From contig CM054063.1 in the NCBI GenBank assembly GCA_028641055.1, positions 176,520,756 through 176,584,755 on the forward strand: a stretch of DNA of 64,000 nucleotides, written 5' to 3'. A program made the translations under genes and the position numbers. This stretch comes from Alopecurus myosuroides (lineage: Eukaryota; Streptophyta; Magnoliopsida; Poales; Poaceae). The notes beneath the pieces are model-generated. The model did not search any database. It was not told the origin of the DNA and saw nothing but the letters and a program-made list of their open reading frames with translations. Shown here one piece after another: positions 56,811 through 64,000 of the stretch (the stretch's first letter is position 1; every line of letters begins with the position of its first letter).

Positions 56811-59108
56811 ATGGCACCTAGCAACCTTCCTCAGTTGTCCGCGTTTGCGTTGAGGTCAATCCTAGAGAAAGATAAGCTTAATGGAACTAATTTCACCAAC
56901 TGGTATCGTAATCTGAGGATAGTCCTCAAACATGACAAGAAAGAACATGTTCTAGAAACTCCACTTCCAGAAGAGCCTGATGATGATGCGACTGTCGCTG
57001 TCACAAATGCCTACCGTAAGACTAGAGATGAGTCTACGGAAATTAGCTGTCTTATGCTTGCACACATGGAACCGGACTTGCAGCAGCAGTTCGAGAATGT
57101 TGAGGCCTACGATATGATCGAAAGCCTCAAAAGTATGTTCCAGGCTCAGGCAAAGACCGAGAGGTATCAAGTCTCTCAAGCTTTGCTGGGCTGTAAGCTG
57201 AAAGATGGCGATCCACTGAGTCCGCATGTAATCAAGATGATTGGTTACATTCAGTCTCTTGATCGGCTGGGCGTCCCACTTAACGAAGAGTTCGCTACTG
57301 ATATAATTATGAACTCTCTTCCTAGTGCGTATGGTTCGTTCATCTCGAACTACCATATGCATGGTATGGATAAGAGTATCACTGAATTACATGGGATGCT
57401 CAAAACGGTAGAGGCTGATATCAAGAAAGGCGCCAGTCAAGTGTTGATGGTGCAGAATAAGGCTAAGTTCAAGAAGAGTTCTTGGACTAAGAAGAAGAAG
57501 GATAAGTCAGGAGGTAGCACCCATGGCCCTGTCCAGAGTGCTCCCTCAAAGACTAAACCTTCTCCTACAGCCGGAGCCAACTGCTTCTATTGCAAGCAAG
57601 ATGGCAACTGGAAGAGGAACTGCACCAAGTATTTGGCTGACAGAGCCAAGAGTGGAGGTGTGACTTCCAACTCAGGTACGCTTGTGTGCAATGTTATAGA
57701 CATTTATCTTGCTGATGCGCCTAATAGTTCTTGGGTATATGATACCGGATCAGTTATTCACATATGCAACTCGTTGCAGGGACTGGTAAGAACTAGGAGC
57801 GTGGCAAGAGGAGAGGTTGATATTCGGGTCGGCAACAAGGCGAGAGTCGCTGCGTTGGAAGTCGGCACGATGCAACTTCATTTACCTTCAAGATTTATTT
57901 TGGAACTAAATAATTGTTATTATGTTCCAGCACTTAGTCGAAACATTATTTCCGCCTCATGTTTGATGAGACAAGGTTATGAGTCGAATATTAAGAATAA
58001 TGGTTGTTCTTTATATTTGAAAGATATGTTTCATGGCTTTGCACCCGTTCAGAACGGGTTATTTATTTTAAATCTTGATAGTGAATCTGTCTATAACATA
58101 AATGTTAAAAGGTTGAAACCAAATGATCTGAATATGACTTACTTTTGGCACTGTCGGCTTGGTCATATAAGTTGGAAGCGCATGAAGAAGCTCCATGATG
58201 ATGGACTTCTAACTTCGTTTGACTTAGAGTCATTCGAGACATGCGAATCATGCCTACTAGGCAAGATGACCAAGGCACCTTTTGCAAGGAGTTGTGAAAG
58301 GGCGTCCGACTTGTTGGAACTAATACATAGTGATGTATGTGGTCCAATGAGCATGACAGCCAGGGGTGGTTATGAGTACTTCATTACCTTCACTGATGAT
58401 TTGAGTAGGTATGGACATATCTATTTAATGAAACACAAGTCGGAAGCCTTTGAAAAGTTCAAGGAATTCCAGAGTGAGGTACCAAATCAACTCGGCAAGA
58501 AAATAAAGTTTCTACGGTCGGACCGTGGGGGCGAGTACATGAGCCATGAGTTTGATGACCATCTAAAGAGTTGTGGAATAGTTCCTCAACTTACTCCGCC
58601 GGGTACACCGCAGAGAAACGGTGTATCGGAACGGAGAAATCGGACCTTGTTGGACATGGTACGATCAATGATGAGTCGGACAGATCTACCTTTATCATTT
58701 TGGGGTTATTGTCTAGAAACTGCAGCTTTCACACTAAACAGAGTACCATCAAAGTCAGTAGAGAAGACACCACATGAGATGTGGACGGGCAAAAAGCCAA
58801 GTTTGTCTTTTCTTAAGATTTGGGGTTGTGAGGTATTTGTCAAGCGACTTCAGTCGGACAAGCTCACGCCCAAGTCGGATAAGTGTATTTTTGTGGGGTA
58901 TCCGAGGGAAACCTTGGGGTACTACTTCTACAACCGGGAAGAGGGCAAAGTGTTTGTCGCTCGGAATGGTGTCTTCCTTGAGAAGAGTTTCTCAGTCGGG
59001 AAGTCAGTGGGAGCACAGTGCAACTCGAAGAAATTCGAGAGGAACCGGCTAGGGGCGAGTCGGCGAACGCCTTGGAGGCTGAGCCAGTCGTGGTACCTAC
59101 ACCGGTAA
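56811..59108 (+). CDS. Element G gag, protease and integrase
   Basis: The ATG at 56811 (MAPSNLPQL) is the first methionine of the frame after the leader. Gag covers about the first 255 residues. A zinc knuckle starts at residue 258 as CFYCKQDGNWKRNC: the His expected in C-X2-C-X4-H-X4-C is Asn, which should weaken it. The protease has WVYDTGS with Asp at residue 311. A GAG-pre-integrase segment follows (HCRLGHISWKRMKKL). The integrase core has Asp 508, Asp 571 and Glu 607, the last two 35 residues apart. The true frame is lost near 58984, where a one-base deletion shifts it, so the final ~40 residues before 59108 are out of frame. Confidence 0.9.
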   Translation: MAPSNLPQLSAFALRSILEKDKLNGTNFTNWYRNLRIVLKHDKKEHVLETPLPEEPDDDATVAVTNAYRKTRDESTEISCLMLAHMEPDLQQQFENVEAYDMIESLKSMFQAQAKTERYQVSQALLGCKLKDGDPLSPHVIKMIGYIQSLDRLGVPLNEEFATDIIMNSLPSAYGSFISNYHMHGMDKSITELHGMLKTVEADIKKGASQVLMVQNKAKFKKSSWTKKKKDKSGGSTHGPVQSAPSKTKPSPTAGANCFYCKQDGNWKRNCTKYLADRAKSGGVTSNSGTLVCNVIDIYLADAPNSSWVYDTGSVIHICNSLQGLVRTRSVARGEVDIRVGNKARVAALEVGTMQLHLPSRFILELNNCYYVPALSRNIISASCLMRQGYESNIKNNGCSLYLKDMFHGFAPVQNGLFILNLDSESVYNINVKRLKPNDLNMTYFWHCRLGHISWKRMKKLHDDGLLTSFDLESFETCESCLLGKMTKAPFARSCERASDLLELIHSDVCGPMSMTARGGYEYFITFTDDLSRYGHIYLMKHKSEAFEKFKEFQSEVPNQLGKKIKFLRSDRGGEYMSHEFDDHLKSCGIVPQLTPPGTPQRNGVSERRNRTLLDMVRSMMSRTDLPLSFWGYCLETAAFTLNRVPSKSVEKTPHEMWTGKKPSLSFLKIWGCEVFVKRLQSDKLTPKSDKCIFVGYPRETLGYYFYNREEGKVFVARNGVFLEKSFSVGKSVGAQCNSKKFERNRLGASRRTPWRLSQSWYLHR

Positions 59109-60751
59109 CAGCACCTGAACCACGGAGATCTGCCAGATTACAGAGTGCTCGAGATGTTTTACTGTTAGACAGTAATGAGCCGGCAACTTATTCGGAAGCG
59201 ATGGTGGGATCTGATTCCGAGTCATGGCTTGGAGCCATGAGATCCGAGTTAAAGTCCATGGATGAAAACCAAGTTTGGAATTTGGTTGATTTGCCTGACG
59301 GTGCAAGACCCGTCGAGTGTAAATGGGTCTTTAAGAAGAAAATTGATATGAATGGAAATATTTCCATCTATAAAGCACGACTTGTCGCGAAGGGGTTCCG
59401 ACAAGTTCAAGGAGTTGACTACGACGAGACTTTCTCGCCCGTAGCGATGCTTAAATCAATTCGGATCATGTTAGCCATAGCAGCCTATTTCGACTATGAG
59501 ATATGGCAGATGGATGTCAAGACGGCTTTCCTGAATGGAAATTTAACTGAGGACGTGTATATGATACAGCCCGAAGGTTTTGTCGATCCAGCTAATGCTG
59601 ACAAGGTATGCAAACTTCAGAAATCCATTTATGGGTTGAAGCAAGCATCTCGGAGTTGGAACATTCGCTTTGATGAAGTAGTCAAATCGTTTGGCTTCAT
59701 CAAGAGCGATCATGATTCTTGTTTATACAAGAAGTTTAGTGGGAGCAAAGTAAACTTTCTAATCTTATATGTGGATGACATATTGCTGATTGGAAATGAT
59801 GTCATGATGTTGCAAGAAACCAAAGAGTCATTGGAAAGGAGTTTCTCAATGAAGGATTTGGGTGAGGCAACTTACATATTAGGAATCAGGATCTATAGAG
59901 ATAGATCCAGGCGGCTCATTGGATTGAGTCAGAGTACATATCTGGACAAGGTTTTGAAGAAATTCAAAATGGAAGAGTCCAAGAAGGGATTCTTACCGAT
60001 GTCCCATGGCATAAAACTTAGCAAGACTCAGTGTCCTTCGACGACTGATGAGCGAAGTCGGATGAGTGTGATACCGTATGCTTCGGCAATCGGATCCATC
60101 ATGTATGCCATGATTTGTACTAGGCCAGATGTTTCCTATGCTCTAAGTGTTACGAGCAGATACCAGGCTGACCCTGGCGAAGCCCACTGGGCAGCGGTTA
60201 AAAACATCCTTAAGTATTTGAGAAATACTAAGGAAATGTTCCTAGTTTATGGAGGTGATGAGGAATTCAGTGTAAAGGGTTACACGGATGCGAGTTATCT
60301 TACCGACTCAGATGATTCTCGTTCGCAATCGGGATACGTGTTCGTAATGAACGGAGGAGCTGTGAGCTGGAAGAGTTCCAAGCAAGATACGGTGTCTGCA
60401 TCTACAACAGAGGCTGAGTATATTGCTGCCTCAGAGGCGGCAAAGGAAGCTGTTTGGATCAGGAACCTCCTGATTGATCTTGGTGTGGTTCAGGGCGCGT
60501 CCAATCCTTTGGACGTATATTGTGACAACAATGGTGCTATCGCACAGGCCAAGGAACCTAGACAACACCAGAAGAACAAACATATACTCATGCGGTACCA
60601 CCTCATTCGCCAGTTTGTCGAACAAGGTGATATCAAGTTATGCAAAGTACACACGGATGCAAACATTGCAGATCCGTTGACAAAGGCGCCACCACAGCCT
60701 AAGCATGAGGCGCACACGAGAGGCATGGGCATTCGATGCCTAGGCATATGA
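58985..60751 (+). CDS. Element G reverse transcriptase and RNase H
   Basis: This is the continuation of gag-pol in a second frame after the deletion near 58984. Its open frame begins with the acidic linker after integrase. Reverse transcriptase shows NQVWNLVDLP, KARLVAKGFRQVQGVDYDET and the catalytic YVDD near 59769. RNase H has TDASY, WKSSKQDTVSASTTEAEY and DNNGAIA motifs, in the order normal for copia. It ends with TGA at 60751. Apart from the frameshift I see no stop, so the insertion is recent and was probably active not long ago. Confidence 0.92.
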   Translation, partial: EFLSREVSGSTVQLEEIREEPARGESANALEAEPVVVPTPVTAPEPRRSARLQSARDVLLLDSNEPATYSEAMVGSDSESWLGAMRSELKSMDENQVWNLVDLPDGARPVECKWVFKKKIDMNGNISIYKARLVAKGFRQVQGVDYDETFSPVAMLKSIRIMLAIAAYFDYEIWQMDVKTAFLNGNLTEDVYMIQPEGFVDPANADKVCKLQKSIYGLKQASRSWNIRFDEVVKSFGFIKSDHDSCLYKKFSGSKVNFLILYVDDILLIGNDVMMLQETKESLERSFSMKDLGEATYILGIRIYRDRSRRLIGLSQSTYLDKVLKKFKMEESKKGFLPMSHGIKLSKTQCPSTTDERSRMSVIPYASAIGSIMYAMICTRPDVSYALSVTSRYQADPGEAHWAAVKNILKYLRNTKEMFLVYGGDEEFSVKGYTDASYLTDSDDSRSQSGYVFVMNGGAVSWKSSKQDTVSASTTEAEYIAASEAAKEAVWIRNLLIDLGVVQGASNPLDVYCDNNGAIAQAKEPRQHQKNKHILMRYHLIRQFVEQGDIKLCKVHTDANIADPLTKAPPQPKHEAHTRGMGIRCLGI

Positions 60752-60775
60752 TGCCAGGATGATTGACTCTAGTGC

Positions 60776-60786
60776 AAGTGGGAGAC
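60776..60786 (+). other. Polypurine tract of element G
   Basis: AAGTGGGAGAC abuts the 3' LTR. Confidence 0.85.
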
Positions 60787-62118
60787 TGTTGGGAATATGC
60801 CCTAGAGGCAATCATGTATGATGTAATTCCCACTGTATTCATAAAGTTATTAAGTTGTCCTTGTTTTGAACATCTGATATATGTCATTGAATATGTGATT
60901 CGATTGTGGAACTATATATTCATGTTGTTCATACTAGATTGTCCTTGGTCATTTAGGTTGTGCTGGACACACACCCTAGACTAATGTGAGTGTTGGCTGA
61001 TGACACGGTTCCACTTGTCATGGGCATGGTGATGCCATTCCAACGTTCACGGACTTGGCTAAAGAGTTTAGCAAGTCGGACTGACCCACATTGAGATGCA
61101 ACGATCAAGTCGTCATTTGCATGTCTCAATCAATGTAATCCTTAGACCTGAGGTTGTCGCACAATCCGAGTTGTGGATCACCGACTTAGGTTCTGTCAAA
61201 CGTTGTTCTGTGACAAGGCAACTATAAAGGCAGAGTTCGGGTCGAATGAGAAGCAAGCTGCGTGATGTGGATAATCAAGATGGGATTTTGCCCCTCCGAA
61301 TGGAGAGATATTCTCTGGGCCCTCTCGAGTGATATGATTCAGGAAGCATGGCCATGTGCAACTCAGTTAAGTGTTAACTGTGTCTGTTGACTAAGAGTTA
61401 GTCAGGTGAATCACATATCACGGATCGAGAAGAGAGTTGAGCTATTTAAGGGATGACGATAAATCGCCTATAGCTCGACAAGGTATATCGTGAGGTAAAA
61501 AGGACTAAGATGAATATCACATTGAAAGGTATGTCGTCATGACTCAATGGTACTTGGGAGTCGGCACGTTCTGCTAGGAGCCGCTACCGATTGATCGATT
61601 GGGAGTTGGACTCCAATCGTGTCCAAGTCGCCATGAGCCTGCAGGGTCGCACACTTAAGAGCGGGAGCAAGTATTGGTTGGGTTGGACCCGAACCGGAAA
61701 TGGACTGAGTTAGTGAGTCGGACTCACAGAGGGAATGGGCCACAAGTGTTGTACAGGCCATTACCATACGCTATATATAGAGGGGCGCAGGTTGCCCAGC
61801 GGGCACGTTAGTCCACTCTCCCATGCGTTGGGAACCCTAGCCCCACTCAGTCCAGCCGTCGCACCAGACCTAGCAGTCTGCCGTCGGAGCTCCTCCTCGT
61901 ACGTGTGGATACCGGCAGAGGTGATGTACGTTCAGCACTTCGACGTTCGAGGGATTGGATCGGCCGGACCGGATCGTGGGACTGCACTGCCCCGACGCGC
62001 TTCACCGATAATCCGCAACCGCGCGTCTAGTGGTAATCATCGTGGCCTTCTACCTCGGCTAGATCTTGGAAGCATCACGTAGGAAAAGTTTTCGTTTATC
62101 TCTACGCGCGCCCCAACA
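60787..62118 (+). repeat. 3' LTR of element G
   Basis: This is a 1332-bp copy of the 5' LTR, followed by ATAAG. Confidence 0.97.
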
Positions 62119-62445
62119 ATAAGAAACATACAAGTCTATAAAATACCGGGTTAGAATGCTTTGATACCAGCTAGGCCTATCTCCGTGGGTGGTCCATATA
62201 ATAACCCGACTTTCCCTGAGTCAAACCTTGTTTTCCCGGGTCAACACTCCGAGAAAACACGCAAGACCCGGACTCGCACTGCTCGCTAATTAGTCTGAAT
62301 ATCGCGCGCGCAATCTGTTCCAATCTTTTCCGAATATCTCCTAACGGGCGCCTTCAATGCTTATCCCAAAAAATCCGGCTGAACATCTTTTCCGAAATTT
62401 TTGGCCTTTGCCGCCCAACCCTAGGGCACCATCCCGCTCAGCGCC

Positions 62446-62453
62446 TATAAATA
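62446..62453 (+). promoter_or_regulatory. TATA box of the element H antisense gene
   Basis: TATAAATA lies 617 bp before the ATG, followed by a pyrimidine- and C-rich 5' UTR. It is identical to the octamers upstream of the A and B copies. Confidence 0.75.
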
Positions 62454-62734
62454 AGCGTCCAAACACCATTTTTCAGATCCACACTCCATTTTCCTCCCAT
62501 ATCTCCATCTGCATTTCCTCTCGGCGCTCTCTCCTTCGAGCTCGAGCCCGCACCGCCGCACCGTCCACGAGTACGTCACCGGAGTCGAGCTGCCCCCGTC
62601 CGTGCGCCGCACCCATCCCCGTGACGCCGCCGTTGACCTCCTCCGCCGCGCCCTCGAGCAGCTCACCGGGGAGCCCTAAGGACTACCGCCATCGGGCCAT
62701 CCGCCGCCGCCATACTTCCATCTAGATCTCACTG

Positions 62735-63053
62735 GTAAGATCCCTCACTTGCCCTGATTCGAACCTTGATTTTCTTGCGAGTAGATTGGATCTAGCTCCG
62801 CCCCTAGGTGTTCCTTCTATTCCCCCTTGATTGTTCACTCCGTGCTTTACACTTCCATAACCAATGCTTGATCTAGGTTCAATAGCACACCTCACAGCGC
62901 ATCTCCATCACTTGTAGTCACGATTTTCCCCATAATTTTTTTCGCCTAGATCCAATCAGCCAAAATTTCCTGTCAGCATTATTCCCTGAGTCGAATAAGA
63001 CTCATTTTCCGGGTCTCAAGTTGTTTACACTCTGCACTTTGTCTTCTTTTTAG
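62735..63053 (+). other. Predicted 5' UTR intron of the element H antisense gene
   Basis: Donor ACTG|GTAAGA and acceptor CTTCTTTTTAG bound a 319-nt intron. Nine exon nucleotides remain before the ATG, exactly as in element A. Confidence 0.7.
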
Positions 63054-63062
63054 ATCGAGCTC

Positions 63063-64000
63063 ATGGCACCTAAGGCTAGTGCGAAACTGAAGGGGAAACA
63101 GCCGGCCAACAAGGCGAAGCCGAGTCAATCAATCTCCGCCAACTGGGCGAGGTCGACTGTGACCAAGGCCAAGCTGGATGAACTTGCCGAGTCTGGTGTC
63201 TTACCCGCTCGGGAAGAAATTCACTGGAGAGTACCTGGGGAGGAGACTCGGCCTTCTCCGGGTCTCGATGAGGTAGTAATTTTCGTTGAGCATGTGATCC
63301 GGGGTTTCCTCCCCCCGGGTCACCCTTTCTTCCGCGAGTTGTTAGATCACTACAAACTCCGAATGTTTGATATTGGCCCTAATTCTATGCTGAACATTAC
63401 TCATTTCATCGTCTTGTGTGAGTCGTATCTCTGCATTCCTCCGAATCTTGCCCTTTTCCTCGAATTATTCCAGTGCAAGCCGTGCCGAGAGAGCGGCGAT
63501 GGGGCCCTCCTGGTTATTGGAGGGGTCTCCATCCAAAGGCGGAAAAACTCCCTAATGCCGACTCTTAGCCTCAACTCCCACGTCAAACACTGGCAAAAGA
63601 CTTATTTTTATTGCCAAGACACCTCTTCAGCCGATGAAAAGACATTGCCGGGTTTCTCCGAGGATCTCCTCAACCTTTCTGACAATCTCAGCTCCTTTGC
63701 TTCTGAGTCGGAGAGGCAATCTATCCAGCCCCTCCTCACCAAGCTTGTTGTATTCTCGGCTCAAGGCCTTCTTGGGCTCAATTTAGTCAAAATTTGGGTA
63801 ACTTTCCGGATCCAACCCAATAGTGTCCGGCCCAAACTCATGTGCAGCTACTCTGGGCACGTCACTGATTCCCTTCGTTATTCGTTGAGGAATTACCCGG
63901 CCGCGGACGCGAACAAGATAATGAAAAACTTTTTGACCGAGAAACTGGAGGTGATCCGGAATATAGCCGGCCTGGACCCCTACACGCGGGATCACCCGGC
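63063..64000 (+). CDS. Antisense gene of element H, first coding exon, runs off the window
   Basis: From ATG 63063 the frame is open for 312 complete codons to the window edge. The product (starting MAPKASAKLK) matches exon 1 of the element A gene at most positions, sharing for example IHWRVPG, PPGHPFF, FDIGPNS, SHVKHW and EKLEVIRNIAGL. It has the same PF04195-like domain. The A counterpart has its first coding donor after 310 codons, so the exon probably ends at or just beyond the window edge. It is plus strand, opposite to element H. The function is unknown. Confidence 0.85.
   Translation, partial: MAPKASAKLKGKQPANKAKPSQSISANWARSTVTKAKLDELAESGVLPAREEIHWRVPGEETRPSPGLDEVVIFVEHVIRGFLPPGHPFFRELLDHYKLRMFDIGPNSMLNITHFIVLCESYLCIPPNLALFLELFQCKPCRESGDGALLVIGGVSIQRRKNSLMPTLSLNSHVKHWQKTYFYCQDTSSADEKTLPGFSEDLLNLSDNLSSFASESERQSIQPLLTKLVVFSAQGLLGLNLVKIWVTFRIQPNSVRPKLMCSYSGHVTDSLRYSLRNYPAADANKIMKNFLTEKLEVIRNIAGLDPYTRDHP

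Larger units (their letters stand above)
54171..62118 (+). mobile_element. Element G: complete Ty1/copia retrotransposon
   Basis: The LTRs 54171-55502 and 60787-62118 are 1332 bp each and differ at 9 positions by my count (about 0.26 million years at 1.3e-8). The target duplication ATAAG is perfect (54166-54170 and 62119-62123). An initiator tRNA-Met primer site, a 1.3-kb leader, gag-pol with one frameshift and a purine tract are all in place. The coding style (protease context, YVDD, integrase before reverse transcriptase) fits the BARE/Angela/Tar side of copia. Confidence 0.97.
53639..64000 (-). mobile_element. Element H: Tat-type element of A's family, split by copia G, continues past the window
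   Basis: The LTR 53639-54101 is the diverged reverse complement of the element A LTR. The polypurine tract GGGGACTAC lies just to its right (minus strand), so this is the 3' LTR of a minus-strand element. The interior runs 54102-54170, is interrupted by G, resumes at 62124 and carries a plus-strand gene homologous to the antisense gene of A. The other LTR and any gag-pol lie beyond 64000. Confidence 0.88.

Overview
This is grass nuclear DNA, probably from a Pooideae genome (wheat, barley, oat or ryegrass group). It consists almost entirely of nested LTR retrotransposons. The lineage guess rests on family signatures: BARE/Angela-type copia leaders and LTRs, a Sabrina-like LTR opening TGATACGTCTCC on the minus strand, Athila-like gag-protease remnants, and large Tat-lineage Ty3/gypsy elements primed by tRNA-Lys. 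I see no host protein-coding gene, tRNA, rRNA or CRISPR array. Lineage names come from motif recognition, not database searches.

Layout, left to right. 1-6775 and 12507-13364: old, non-coding repeat sequence, split by element A. A (6776-12501): complete 5.7-kb Tat-type element, LTRs ~474 bp, TSD AGTAC, with no gag-pol and only an antisense seven-exon gene. 13365-18589: patchwork of relics (MITE end, Athila-like protease, BARE-like leader, GC-rich leader-like block). C (about 18590-25599, minus): non-autonomous Sabrina-like element. 25600-28294: broken copia gag-pol fragment. D (28323-50989, minus): Athila-like element with a broken gag-protease and no reverse transcriptase. B (33459-48837): a young 15.4-kb autonomous-type Tat element inserted in the gag of D. 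50990-53153: BARE-like 5' LTR and leader, minus strand. H (53639 to beyond 64000, minus): second element of A's family, split by the copia element G (54171-62118, TSD ATAAG).

The most notable system is the antisense accessory gene carried by all three Tat-type elements. In B it has eight exons (47237 down to 42113). All seven introns are GT-AG, the exon lengths sum to 4239 nt, the reading frame closes, and no stop interrupts its 1412 codons, although the sense gag-pol of the same element has two in-frame stops. In A the seven exons sum to 2664 nt, again a multiple of three, with one premature TGA. In H the first coding exon runs off the window. Each copy has its own TATAAATA promoter just inside the 3' LTR. 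In A and H a 5' UTR intron ends nine nucleotides before the ATG. Because these introns lie antisense to the genomic RNA, they are not removed during retrotransposition. An antisense accessory gene is known from maize Grande, so the class is not new, but the exon structures here and the element that carries nothing else deserve attention.

Other noteworthy structures: a 12-unit, 21-bp minisatellite inside the B polymerase built on the element's polypurine-tract motif; repeated polypurine-like motifs in C and D; and a small hairpin shared by three Athila-like remnants.
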